A stretch of 64,000 nt of DNA, from the NCBI RefSeq assembly GCF_001636295.1, contig NZ_CP014209.1:372001-436000 (forward strand), written 5' to 3'. Positions 17,154 to 24,944 of the stretch are shown here, piece after piece. Source of the DNA: Isoptericola dokdonensis DS-3. Its GTDB lineage: Bacteria; Actinomycetota; Actinomycetes; Actinomycetales; Cellulomonadaceae. The notes under the pieces are model-generated. The model saw only the letters and a list, made by a program, of their open reading frames with translations. It made no database searches and was not told the DNA's origin. Position numbers and translations under genes: made by a program. The first letter of the stretch is position 1. The number at the start of each line of letters is the position of its first letter.

Positions 17154-18167
17154 TCAGGCGACGCGGGTCTTCGGCATGCCCTCGAGGGTCTTGCCCGGGT
17201 CGCGCTCGACGACGTCACCCAGCACGTCGTCGATCGTCGCGAGGAGCTCGGCCGGGATGGTCACGCCGGACGCCTTGACGTTCTCCGCGACCTGCTCCGG
17301 GCGGGACGCGCCGACCAGGGCGGCGGCGACGTTGTCGTTCTGGAGCACCCACGCGACGGCGAGCTGCGCCATGGACAGGTCGAGCTCGTCGGCGACCGGC
17401 TTGAGCCGCTGCACCCGCTCGAGGACCTCGTCGCGCATGAAGCGCTCGATCATCTGGGCGCCACCCTTGGCGTCGGTGGCGCGCGAGCCCGCGGGCAGCT
17501 CCTTGCCCGGCACGTACTTGCCGGACAGCACGCCCTGCGCCATGGGGGACCAGACGATCTGGGACAGGCCCAGCTCGCGGGAGGTCGGGACGACCTCGTC
17601 CTCGATGACCCGCCACAGCATCGAGTACTGCGGCTGGGAGCTGATGAGCTGGAAGCCGAGGTCCTTGGCCAGCTCCGCACCCGCGCGGATCTGGTCGGCC
17701 GTCCACTCGCTGACGCCGATGTAGAGCGCCTTGCCCTGGCGGACGATGTCGGCGAACGCCTGCATCGTCTCCTCCAGCGGCGTCTCCACGTCGTAGCGGT
17801 GCGCCTGGTAGAGGTCGACGTAGTCGGTGCCGAGGCGCTGCAGCGACCCGTTGATCGACTCCATGACGTGCTTGCGGGACAGGCCCGTGTCGTTGGGGCC
17901 CTTCGGGCCGGTCGGCCAGTAGACCTTCGTGAAGATCTCCAGCGACTCGCGGCGCTGGCCCTTCAGCGCGTCGCCGAGGACCTGCTCCGCGGCGGTGTTG
18001 GCGTAGACGTCCGCCGTGTCGAACGTGGTGATGCCGGCGTCGAGGGCGGCGCGCACGCACTGCGCGGCGACGTCGTTCTCGACCTGGGACCCGTGGGTGA
18101 GCCAGTTGCCGTAGGTGATCTCCGAGATCTTGAGACCGCTGTTGCCGAGGTAACGGTAGTTGACCAT
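17154..18167 (-). CDS. Aldo/keto reductase
   Basis: 337 residues, a single (alpha/beta)8 barrel using NADPH. The catalytic tetrad is visible: Asp and Tyr in TFDTADVYANTAAEQVLG (about 48-65), Lys in IFTKVYWP, His in LYQAHRYD. The NADPH site is in VGASRPEQVAENVKA near the C-terminus. SQPQYSMLWRVIEDEV and SPMAQGVLSGKY are typical of the AKR6/KCNAB-like subgroup. ATG 18167 lies 6 nt after a TAGGGT box (18174-18179 on the complement), so probably leaderless. The substrate cannot be read from sequence. Confidence 0.93.
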   Translation of the reverse strand: MVNYRYLGNSGLKISEITYGNWLTHGSQVENDVAAQCVRAALDAGITTFDTADVYANTAAEQVLGDALKGQRRESLEIFTKVYWPTGPKGPNDTGLSRKHVMESINGSLQRLGTDYVDLYQAHRYDVETPLEETMQAFADIVRQGKALYIGVSEWTADQIRAGAELAKDLGFQLISSQPQYSMLWRVIEDEVVPTSRELGLSQIVWSPMAQGVLSGKYVPGKELPAGSRATDAKGGAQMIERFMRDEVLERVQRLKPVADELDLSMAQLAVAWVLQNDNVAAALVGASRPEQVAENVKASGVTIPAELLATIDDVLGDVVERDPGKTLEGMPKTRVA

Positions 18168-18216
18168 GCCGTCACCCTATGACGGCCCGGGGCGTGCCTC
18201 CGCCCGGGCGGAGGAC

Positions 18217-18873
18217 TCACTCGGGCCAGACGCCGTGCTTCTTGTGCATCGGCTTCGGCAGGCGCGAGCGGCGGATCTGGAACGCGCGCATGACGGCGTA
18301 CATCATCGTGCCGCGCGGGACGTCGAAGGTCTTGGTGCCGTCCGCGCCGACCGTTCCGAACTTGTCGCGCAGGCGACGCTTGAGGCGCTGCCACATGATC
18401 GTCGCGTCGAGGATCGTCACGATGACGACGGCGTACAGCGCGACGAGCACCAGGGCGCTCAGCGTCGGGTTCTGCATGACGAGGATGTTCGCGAAGATGA
18501 AGACGAACGCGACGGGCAGGAAGAACTCCCCGAGGTTCCAGCGGGCGTCCACGTGGTCGCGCACGTACCGGCGTACCGGGCCCTTGTCGCGGGCGGGCAG
18601 GTGGCGCTCGTCGCCGGTCTGCATCGCGATGTACTCGCGGTTGCGCTCCTCGCGCATCTTCTCCCGCGAGGCCTTGCGGGCGGCCTTGCGGTCGTTCGGC
18701 ACGAGGGGACGCTTGTTGCGCGCCTCGGCCTCGCTCCGCTTCGGGGTGGGGCGGCCCTTGGCCGCGGGCCGGCCCCCGGCCTCGATGTCGGCCGCGGCCG
18801 TCACGGGGTCGACGGCGTTGTCGGGCGTGCTGGAGGACGACGCCTCGGCGATGTCGCGCTTGCGGGAGAACAC
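18217..18873 (-). CDS. DUF3043 domain-containing membrane protein
   Basis: 218 residues. A charged N-terminal third (basic RKAARKASREKMREERNRE, about 60-85) is followed by RRYVRDHVDARWNLGEFFLP and two membrane helices (about 115-160, FVFIFANILVMQNPTLSALV and VVIVTILDATIMW). A basic C-terminal tail follows. This is the actinobacterial DUF3043 layout, function unknown. GTG 18873 lies exactly 6 nt after TACCCT (18880-18885 on the complement), a leaderless-type promoter. Confidence 0.85.
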   Translation of the reverse strand: MFSRKRDIAEASSSSTPDNAVDPVTAAADIEAGGRPAAKGRPTPKRSEAEARNKRPLVPNDRKAARKASREKMREERNREYIAMQTGDERHLPARDKGPVRRYVRDHVDARWNLGEFFLPVAFVFIFANILVMQNPTLSALVLVALYAVVIVTILDATIMWQRLKRRLRDKFGTVGADGTKTFDVPRGTMMYAVMRAFQIRRSRLPKPMHKKHGVWPE

Positions 18874-18917
18874 CCCACCAGGGTAGTCGAGCGCGCGGGC
18901 GCCCGGGAACGCCGGGT

Positions 18918-18923
18918 TAGCGT
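18918..18923 (+). promoter_or_regulatory. Putative -10 element (leaderless) of the M20 peptidase gene
   Basis: TAGCGT ends 6 nt before GTG 18930, in the 56-bp gap divergent from the DUF3043 gene. Confidence 0.5.
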
Positions 18924-18929
18924 GGGGGC

Positions 18930-20324
18930 GTGAACCACACCGACCCGGACGTGTCCGCCCTGCGGGACCACGTCGACGCGCTGTTCCCCGCCGTCCAGGC
19001 CGACCTCGAGGCGCTCGTGCGCATCCCGAGCGTCTCGGCCGCGGCCTTCGACCAGGCGCACGTCGCGGCGAGCGCCGAGGCCGTCGCCGAGCTCCTGCGC
19101 GGAGCGGGCCTGCCCGAGGTCCAGGTCCTGCGCTCGCCGCGACCCGACGGCACGCCGGGCGCCCCCGCCGTCGTCGCCCGCCGCCCTGCCCCTGCCGGCG
19201 CCCCGACCGTGCTGCTGTACGCCCACCACGACGTCCAGCCGCCGGGCGACGCCGCCACGTGGGACACCGACCCGTTCGAGCCGACGCAGCGCGGCGAGCG
19301 GCTGTTCGGGCGCGGCGCGGCGGACGACAAGGCCGGCGTCATGGCGCACGTGGGCGCGCTGCGCACCCTGGCCGCGGCCGGAGACGAGCTCGGCGTGGGC
19401 GTCACCGTGTTCGTCGAGGGCGAGGAGGAGTCCGGCTCGCCGAGCTTCGCCCGCTTCCTGGCGGACCACCACGAGCTGCTCGCGGCGGACGTCATCGTCG
19501 TCGCGGACTCCACGAACTGGAAGGTCGGCGTCCCGGCGCTGACGACGTCGCTGCGCGGCCTGGTCGACGGTGTCGTCACGGTGGAGGCGCTCGGCCACGC
19601 CGTGCACTCCGGCATGTTCGGAGGCGCGCTGCTCGACGCGAACACGCTGCTCGCGCGGCTGGTCGCGACGCTGCACGACGAGGTCGGCAACGTCGCGATC
19701 GAGGGTCTGGTCACGGGGTCCGAGCCGGAGGTCGACTACGCCGAGGCCGACTTCCGCGCCGACTCGTCCGTCCTGGACGGCGTCCGCCTCGCGGGCGAGG
19801 GCACGATCGCGGGGCGGCTGTGGTCCAAGCCCGCGCTGGCCGTCATCGGGATCGACGCGACCAGCGTGGCGCACGCGTCCAACACGATCGCGCCGTCCGC
19901 TTCCGCGAAGCTGTCGCTGCGCATCCCGCCGGGCCAGGACCCGCAGGCGGCCGACGACGCGCTGGCCGCCCACCTCGAGGCGCACGCCCCGTTCGGCGCC
20001 CGGGTGACGTGGACCCCGCACGAGCACGGCAAGCCGTTCGGCGCGCCGGCCGACTCCGCGGCGATGCAGGCGGCGCGGGCCGCGTTCGCCGCCGCGTGGG
20101 GCACCGACCCGGTGGACATCGGGGTGGGCGGCTCGATCCCGTTCATCGCCGACCTGCTGGAGGCCTACCCGGACGCCGCCGTGCTCGTCACCGGTGTCGA
20201 GGACCCGGACTCGCGCGCCCACGGCGCGAACGAGTCCGTCCACCTGGGCGAGCTGCGCAAGGTCGTGCTGGCCGAGGCGCTGCTGCTGCGCGAGATCGCC
20301 CGCACCGGGGTCCGTCCCGCGTGA
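18930..20324 (+). CDS. M20 family metallopeptidase (dipeptidase)
   Basis: 464 residues. Metal-site motifs in order: YAHHDVQPPGD (first His and the catalytic Asp), GRGAADDKAGVMAHVGAL (bridging Asp), VEGEEESGSPSF (general-base Glu and metal Glu), and a C-terminal His in GANESVHLGE. The lid/dimerisation domain lies in about 190-310 and includes GHAVHSGMFGG. M20 dipeptidases cleave short peptides or N-acyl amino acids in the cytosol. GTG start with a leaderless-type promoter. The stop overlaps the next gene (GTGA). Confidence 0.93.
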   Translation: MNHTDPDVSALRDHVDALFPAVQADLEALVRIPSVSAAAFDQAHVAASAEAVAELLRGAGLPEVQVLRSPRPDGTPGAPAVVARRPAPAGAPTVLLYAHHDVQPPGDAATWDTDPFEPTQRGERLFGRGAADDKAGVMAHVGALRTLAAAGDELGVGVTVFVEGEEESGSPSFARFLADHHELLAADVIVVADSTNWKVGVPALTTSLRGLVDGVVTVEALGHAVHSGMFGGALLDANTLLARLVATLHDEVGNVAIEGLVTGSEPEVDYAEADFRADSSVLDGVRLAGEGTIAGRLWSKPALAVIGIDATSVAHASNTIAPSASAKLSLRIPPGQDPQAADDALAAHLEAHAPFGARVTWTPHEHGKPFGAPADSAAMQAARAAFAAAWGTDPVDIGVGGSIPFIADLLEAYPDAAVLVTGVEDPDSRAHGANESVHLGELRKVVLAEALLLREIARTGVRPA

Positions 20325-21121
20325 GCGACGCCCCGGATCCGGCCGACGGGTTCGCCGCAGCGGTCGCGGGGGCACACATGGTGCCGCTGCTGCCGTGCGC
20401 CGACGTCGACGAGATGGCGGAGTTCTGGACGGCGCTCGGGCTGGAGCGCACGTACCGCCAGCTCCGCCCGAACCCGTACGTCGCGCTGTCCGTCGGCGGG
20501 GTCGACCTGCACTACTACGGAATGCCCACGTGGGACCCGGAGGCGAGCCACTCCACGTGCGCGGTGGTCGTCGCCGACACCGGCCCCGTGCACGCGCGGT
20601 TCACCCAAGGGCTGCGCGCGCTCTACGGCTCCGTCCCGGTCAGCGGGACGCCGCGCATCACGCGGCCCCGTCGCCGGGCGAACAACGGCGCCCTGAGCGG
20701 GTTCAGCCTGGTCGACCCGGCCGGCAACTGGGTGCGGTTCAGCCGTGCCCCGGACGCCCCGGTCGTCGGCGGGCCGGGCGACAGCACGACGTGGACGTCC
20801 GACGGCGGTGGCTCGCTGGCCCGGGCGGTCGAGAACGCCGTCGTCGTGGCGGACTCCCACGGGGACGTCGCCCAGGCGCGCAAGGTCCTGGGTGGTGCGG
20901 TCCGGCGGGCGACGACCGGGACCGCCTCCGTGGACGAGGGGCCGGGGGTGCTGGCGACGGCGTTGGCCTACCTGGTCGAGCTGCACGTGCGGCTGGGCGA
21001 CGACGCCGCGGCCCGGACGGCGCTCGACGACCTGCGGAGGCTCGCCGGGACGTCGGGCGCCGACGACGACGTCGTGGCGTCGGCGCTCGCCGAGGCGACG
21101 GAGGTCGTCGGCGAGGCCTGA
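20321..21121 (+). CDS. VOC/glyoxalase-fold protein
   Basis: 266 residues, starting at GTG 20321 that overlaps the peptidase stop. Residues ~20-145 form one vicinal-oxygen-chelate module (MVPLLPCADVDEMAEFWTAL at the start, YVALSVGGVDLHYYGMPTW, then GFSLVDPAGNWVRFSR), as in bleomycin-resistance/glyoxalase-like proteins. The remaining ~110 residues are helical (SLARAVENAVVVADSHGDVAQARKV is one helix region) and not typical of the family. Metal ligands are not obvious, so binding rather than catalysis is possible. Confidence 0.82.
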   Translation: MSDAPDPADGFAAAVAGAHMVPLLPCADVDEMAEFWTALGLERTYRQLRPNPYVALSVGGVDLHYYGMPTWDPEASHSTCAVVVADTGPVHARFTQGLRALYGSVPVSGTPRITRPRRRANNGALSGFSLVDPAGNWVRFSRAPDAPVVGGPGDSTTWTSDGGGSLARAVENAVVVADSHGDVAQARKVLGGAVRRATTGTASVDEGPGVLATALAYLVELHVRLGDDAAARTALDDLRRLAGTSGADDDVVASALAEATEVVGEA

Positions 21122-21126
21122 GACGT

Positions 21127-21161
21127 GCGCGACCTGCGGACCGCCGGTCCGCAGGTCGCGC
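21127..21161. terminator. Bidirectional terminator, 16-bp stem with 3-nt loop
   Basis: Arms 21127-21142 and 21146-21161 (GCGCGACCTGCGGACC and complement) pair perfectly, between the converging VOC and thioesterase genes. Confidence 0.85.
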
Positions 21162-21166
21162 GGCGC

Positions 21167-21721
21167 TCAGGGTCCGGGGCGGACGGTCTGCTCGCGGTGC
21201 GCGACGTCGACGGCTCGCGCCCACGCGGCGACGTCGTCCGGCAGGGCGGGGCTCGGGGGTGCCTCGCCGTCGACGAGCGCCTCGACGACGGCGGCGGGTG
21301 CGACGCGCGAGTCGTCCTTGGCGAGGAACCGTCCGGCGACCCAGCCGCGGGCGCGGAACGAGTCCCCGACGGAGAACACCTGCTCGAGGTACACGACGCG
21401 CTCGTCCCAGCCGAGCAGGCGGGTCGAGAGGGTGACCTTCTCGAAGAGCTGCAGGGACCGCTTGTACGACATGGTCGACGCCGCGACCACGGGGTACCAG
21501 CCCTTGGCCTTGAGCCGGGGCAGGCCGCCGAGGTCGCCGAGCAGGTTCGACCGGGCCACGTCCATCATCTGCAGGTAGGACCCGTTGTTGACGTGGACGT
21601 ACAGGTCGAGGTCGCCCGGGTGGACGCGCAGCACGGTCGTGGACGTGTCGAACGGCCCGAAGCCCGGCAGCGGCTTGCGGGGGAGCAGGGTCGCCTTGAC
21701 GAGGTGCAGCATCCGGGTCAT
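21167..21721 (-). CDS. Hot-dog-fold thioesterase-like protein
   Basis: 184 residues. HPGDLDLYVHVNNGSYLQMMDVAR (about 34-57) is the acyl-CoA thioesterase core, with the catalytic Asp-type position in GDLDLYVHVNN. STMSYKRSLQLFEKVTLST and DERVVYLEQVF are the expected strands. It resembles the THEM6/YbgC-like group. The acyl substrate is unknown. Start: ATG 21721. An AT-rich stretch with two CTGATA repeats (complement of 21734-21739 and 21750-21755) lies immediately upstream and may be a regulator site. Confidence 0.83.
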   Translation of the reverse strand: MTRMLHLVKATLLPRKPLPGFGPFDTSTTVLRVHPGDLDLYVHVNNGSYLQMMDVARSNLLGDLGGLPRLKAKGWYPVVAASTMSYKRSLQLFEKVTLSTRLLGWDERVVYLEQVFSVGDSFRARGWVAGRFLAKDDSRVAPAAVVEALVDGEAPPSPALPDDVAAWARAVDVAHREQTVRPGP

Positions 21722-21729
21722 GACGTGAC

Positions 21730-21760
21730 GTTATATCAGCGACGCCCGGTATCAGATAAC
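21730..21760. promoter_or_regulatory. AT-rich promoter patch with repeated TATCAG and flanking GTTAT/ATAAC arms
   Basis: In the 50-bp gap before the thioesterase gene, TATCAG occurs at 21734 and 21750 (16-bp spacing). GTTAT (21730-21734) and ATAAC (21756-21760) form short inverted arms around them. This is the AT-richest stretch nearby and may hold both a -10 box and an operator. Confidence 0.4.
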
Positions 21761-21771
21761 TTCCGGCTCGG

Positions 21772-22371
21772 TCAGACCGGCGGGACGGGGTCGTACTGGA
21801 GCGCGCGCCGTACCGCCCGCGCCACCTCCGGGGACTCCAGCCGCGCCACCAGGTGCAGGGCCATGTCGATCCCGGCCGACACGCCCGCCGAGGTCACCAC
21901 GTCGCCGTCGTCGACGAACCGGGCCTCGGTGTCCACCACGACGCTCGGGTCGATCCGCGCCAGGTCGTCGTAGTGGTCGTGGTGGGTCGTCGCCGGCCGC
22001 CCGGACAGCAGGCCCGCGGCGGCGAGCACCAGGGCGCCCGTGCAGACGCTCGCGACCACCGGCGTCTGCACCCGCACCTGCCGCAACCACTCCAGGTGGT
22101 CGGGGTCCGCCATGAGCGTGCGCGTGCCCCAGCCACCCGGGTACACCAGCAGGTGCAGCGGCCCCACGTCGTCCGCGGAGCGGGCCGGCACCAGCCGCAT
22201 GCCCTTGGCGAGCCGCACCCCCTCGCCGTCCCGGGAGAACGTGCTGACGTGCGGCTTGACCTCGGAGTGCTCCTGCCACTCGGCGAGCACCTGGAACGGG
22301 CCCACGACGTCGAGCTCCTCGGCCTCGTCGAACACGAGGACGCCGATGTGGAGCCCGCCGTCGGTGCTCAT
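21772..22371 (-). CDS. DJ-1/PfpI family protein
   Basis: 199 residues, flavodoxin-like alpha/beta fold. HIGVLVFDEAEELDVVGPFQVL (about 7-28) carries the Glu that supports the active Cys, and the nucleophile elbow is VASVCTGALVLAAAGLLSG (about 103-121). PATTHHDHYDDL follows, as in the isonitrile-hydratase-like and AraC-associated PfpI members. Probable cytosolic hydrolase, glyoxalase or hydratase; activity not predictable. It lies 13 bp downstream of the nadA start-to-stop unit on the same strand, so co-transcription with nadA is possible. Confidence 0.85.
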   Translation of the reverse strand: MSTDGGLHIGVLVFDEAEELDVVGPFQVLAEWQEHSEVKPHVSTFSRDGEGVRLAKGMRLVPARSADDVGPLHLLVYPGGWGTRTLMADPDHLEWLRQVRVQTPVVASVCTGALVLAAAGLLSGRPATTHHDHYDDLARIDPSVVVDTEARFVDDGDVVTSAGVSAGIDMALHLVARLESPEVARAVRRALQYDPVPPV

Positions 22372-22384
22372 CGTCCTGCTCCCG

Positions 22385-23590
22385 TCAGATCCCCGGCAGC
22401 GCCAGCATCTGGTCCAGGGCCACGCGGGCCCAGTGGGCGTCGTCGGCGTCCACGACGATCCGGTTCACCACACGACCCTCGACCAGCGACTCCATCGCCC
22501 ACACCAGGTGCGGCAGGTCGATGCGGTTCATCGTCGAGCAGAAGCACACGGTCGAGTCGAGGTAGTGCACCTGCTTGTCCGGGTGGGCCCGCGCGACGCG
22601 GCGCACCAGGTTGAGCTCGGTGCCGATCGCCCACGACGAACCCGGCTCGGCCGCCTCCAGCGCCTTGATGATGTACTCCGTCGAGCCCACCATGTCGGCG
22701 GCGGTGACGACCTCGTGCTTGCACTCCGGGTGCACCAGCACGTTCACGCCGGGCACCTTCGCCCGGACGTCGTCGACGTTGCGCTGCGAGAACCGGCCGT
22801 GCACCGAGCAGTGGCCACGCCACAGGATCATGCGCGCGTCGCGCAGCTCCTGGGCGGTCAGCCCGCCGCCCGGCTTGCGGGGGTCGAACACGACGCAGTC
22901 GTCCAGGCTCATCCCGAGCTGGAGCACGGCGGTGTTGCGGCCGAGGTGCTGGTCCGGCATGAACAGCACCTTGCCCGTGCCGTCCACCCCGCCGACCTTG
23001 TCGAACGCCCAGCGCAGCGCCACCTGGGCGTTGGACGACGTGCAGACCGTGCCGCCGTGGCGGCCGGTGAACGCCTTGATCGCCGCCGTCGAGTTCATGT
23101 AGGTGACCGGGACGGTGTCGCCGGCGATCCCGGCGTCCTCCAGGACGGCCCACGCCTCCTCGACCTGGCCGATCTCCGCCATGTCCGCCATCGAGCAGCC
23201 CGCCGCCATGTCCGGCAGCACGACCTGCTGGGCGTCCGTGGTGAGGATGTCGGCCGACTCCGCCATGAAGTGCACGCCGCAGAAGATGACGAACTCCGCC
23301 TCGGGGCGGGCCGCGGCCCGCTGCGCCAGCTTGAACGAGTCGCCCGTGACGTCCGCGAAGTCGATGACCTCGTCGCGCTGGTAGTGGTGGCCGAGGACGA
23401 ACGCCCGGTCGCCGAGCGCCGCGCGGGCGGCCCGCGCGCGCTCCACGAGGTCGGGGTCGGACGCCGCGGGCAGCGCGCCCGTGCACTCGACCCCGCGCTC
23501 CGAGGCGAGGTCGCGGCCCTGGCCGAGCAGCAGCAGCGGGGACGCGGCCGGCTCGACGAACGTCGAGGTCTCGTTCAGGAGAGTGCTCAC
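22385..23590 (-). CDS. nadA: Quinolinate synthase A
   Basis: About 401 residues. NadA condenses iminoaspartate with dihydroxyacetone phosphate to quinolinate and holds a [4Fe-4S] cluster. The three pseudo-repeats are visible, with cluster cysteines in FVIFCGVHFMAE, VHPECKHEV and DSTVCFCSTMNRIDLPHL. HHYQRDEVIDFAD and GDSFKLAQ are substrate-site motifs near the N-terminus. I chose GTG 23590 (N-terminus VSTLLNETSTF) because it is preceded by GGGAAG at suitable spacing. ATG 23617 is in frame but has no ribosome-binding site and crowds the divergent gene. It is near erpA, a possible source of its cluster. Confidence 0.93.
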   Translation of the reverse strand: MSTLLNETSTFVEPAASPLLLLGQGRDLASERGVECTGALPAASDPDLVERARAARAALGDRAFVLGHHYQRDEVIDFADVTGDSFKLAQRAAARPEAEFVIFCGVHFMAESADILTTDAQQVVLPDMAAGCSMADMAEIGQVEEAWAVLEDAGIAGDTVPVTYMNSTAAIKAFTGRHGGTVCTSSNAQVALRWAFDKVGGVDGTGKVLFMPDQHLGRNTAVLQLGMSLDDCVVFDPRKPGGGLTAQELRDARMILWRGHCSVHGRFSQRNVDDVRAKVPGVNVLVHPECKHEVVTAADMVGSTEYIIKALEAAEPGSSWAIGTELNLVRRVARAHPDKQVHYLDSTVCFCSTMNRIDLPHLVWAMESLVEGRVVNRIVVDADDAHWARVALDQMLALPGI

Positions 23591-23633
23591 GACGACATCT
23601 TCCCACGGTGTCCGCATGTGCCACGATCACGGG

Positions 23634-24179
23634 ATGCACGTGCTGCTGGTGACCGCCGAGAGCGACGCCCCCCGACCGCCCGCGGGCGGGCGCACCGACG
23701 CCTCCGGGGCGCTCGCGGACGTGTGGCGGGACGCGGCGCCGCACTGCGTCGTCGAGCGGCTGGAGCTGCCGGCGTCCGCTGCTCCGGAGCGCACGGCCGC
23801 GCCCGTGCCCGGGGCCGCGGCGGAGCGCCCTGCCGTCCTCGTCCCGATGACGAAGCTCGGGCTGCGCAGCGTGGCGTCGGCGCCCGCCGCGCCGCACCTC
23901 GCCCGGCTCGCCGACCGCGTCGGAGCCGCGGACCTCGTCGTCGTGCACGTCGACGTCCTCGACACGGCCGCGCTCCACGCCGGGCCGGTGGCCGACTCCG
24001 CCGCAGCCGCTGCGGCGCACGCCGTGCCCGTCGTGGTCCTCACCGGCGCCGACCTGACCTCGCGACGCGCCGTCGCCGCCGCGGGCGTCGCGGGCGTCCA
24101 CGACGTCGGCGCCCCGTGGGACGCCGGCCGTCTCGCCCGGGTCGCCCAGACCTGGTGCCCGCCACGTCGCCCGGTGTGA
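23634..24179 (+). CDS. Glycerate-kinase-like C-terminal domain protein
   Basis: 181 residues. The second half (GAADLVVVHVDVLDTAALH, then AAAHAVPVVVLTGADLTSRRAVAAAGVAGVHDV) follows the C-terminal lobe of glycerate kinases (GADLVVTGEGRxDxQTLxGK...VPVVALAG...GVxAVHSL). The catalytic GEGRxD motif is replaced by VHVDVLD and most of the N-terminal lobe is absent. It is therefore probably not a kinase. A CACGAT box ends 6 nt before ATG 23634. It lies between nadA and erpA, where mycobacteria carry a longer glycerate-kinase-like gene (from memory). Distant homology only. Confidence 0.6.
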   Translation: MHVLLVTAESDAPRPPAGGRTDASGALADVWRDAAPHCVVERLELPASAAPERTAAPVPGAAAERPAVLVPMTKLGLRSVASAPAAPHLARLADRVGAADLVVVHVDVLDTAALHAGPVADSAAAAAAHAVPVVVLTGADLTSRRAVAAAGVAGVHDVGAPWDAGRLARVAQTWCPPRRPV

Positions 24180-24253
24180 CGTGGGTCGCCGACGCCGGGG
24201 AACCTGGGCGTAGGATCGGGAACAGCAGCACGCCTGAGCCTGTTGGAGGAAGC

Positions 24254-24604
24254 ATGACCGACACGACCGAGATCGCCACGCACGGAGTCGACCTCTCCGA
24301 GATCGCCGCGGACAAGGTCCGCAGCCTCCTGGAGCAGGAAGGCCGCGACGACCTTCGCCTGCGCGTCGCCGTGCAGCCCGGCGGCTGCTCCGGCCTCATC
24401 TACCAGCTCTACTTCGACGAGCGCCTGCTCGACGGCGACGCCCTGCGCGACTACGACGGCGTCGAGGTCGTCGTGGACCGCATGAGCGTCCCCTACCTCG
24501 AGGGCGCGAAGATCGACTTCGCCGACACCATCGAGAAGCAGGGCTTCACGATCGACAACCCGAACGCCGGCGAGTCCTGCGCCTGCGGCGGTTCGTTCGC
24601 CTGA
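24254..24604 (+). CDS. erpA: A-type iron-sulfur cluster insertion protein
   Basis: 116 residues of the HesB/IscA/ErpA family, which carry and insert Fe-S clusters into target enzymes. The three cysteines are present: QPGGCSGLIYQL (about 45) and ESCACGGSF at the C-terminus. A GGAGGA Shine-Dalgarno precedes ATG 24254, and a TAGGAT box at 24212-24217 is a plausible -10, giving a short leader. Clients may include NadA, LipA and the Rieske protein encoded nearby. That pairing is inference. Confidence 0.93.
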   Translation: MTDTTEIATHGVDLSEIAADKVRSLLEQEGRDDLRLRVAVQPGGCSGLIYQLYFDERLLDGDALRDYDGVEVVVDRMSVPYLEGAKIDFADTIEKQGFTIDNPNAGESCACGGSFA

Positions 24605-24639
24605 CCCGGCCGGCCGGGCTACCCGGCCGCACCCGGTGG

Positions 24640-24679
24640 ACGCCGCCGGATCCCCCTCACCCGGGGGATCCGGCGGCGT
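24640..24679. terminator. Bidirectional terminator, 17-bp perfect stem, overlapping the tusA end
   Basis: Arms 24640-24656 and 24663-24679 pair perfectly around a 6-nt loop. It lies between erpA and the converging TusA-like gene, and the right arm covers the last codons of the latter (stop at 24657-24659). Confidence 0.8.
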
Positions 24680-24944
24680 TCGTCGTCCCCGGGCCGGGAC
24701 GCCCGCCGAGGAGCACCGTGAGTCGCCACCAGCGCTCGCCGTCCGTCGGCTCGACCAGCTCCTCGCCGGTCGACGCATGACCCCGCATGCGGGCCCAGGC
24801 CGGGACGTCGTGCCGGGCGGCGGGATCGGTCGCCAGGACCGACACCTCCGTCCCGGCGGGCAGCTCCCGCGCGACCGCGGCGAGCCGCACCACCGGCAGC
24901 GGGCAACGCAGCCCGCGGGCGTCGACCTCGGGCCCGCCGCTCAC
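24657..24944 (-). CDS. TusA-family sulfur-carrier protein
   Basis: 95 residues. It begins VDARGLRCPLPVVRLAAVA (about 7-25), with the family CPxP motif whose Cys carries persulfide sulfur. TEVSVLATDPAARHDVPAWARM follows the TusA fold (DPAAxxDIPxxC). The GTG start at 24944 overlaps the stop of the cysteine-desulfurase homologue (GTGA), so the two are made together as sulfur donor and acceptor, or as a relay. The last residues (TTNAAGSPG) are encoded inside the terminator stem. Confidence in family is high; its partner is unusual (see next gene). Confidence 0.85.
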   Translation of the reverse strand: MSGGPEVDARGLRCPLPVVRLAAVARELPAGTEVSVLATDPAARHDVPAWARMRGHASTGEELVEPTDGERWWRLTVLLGGRPGPGTTNAAGSPG

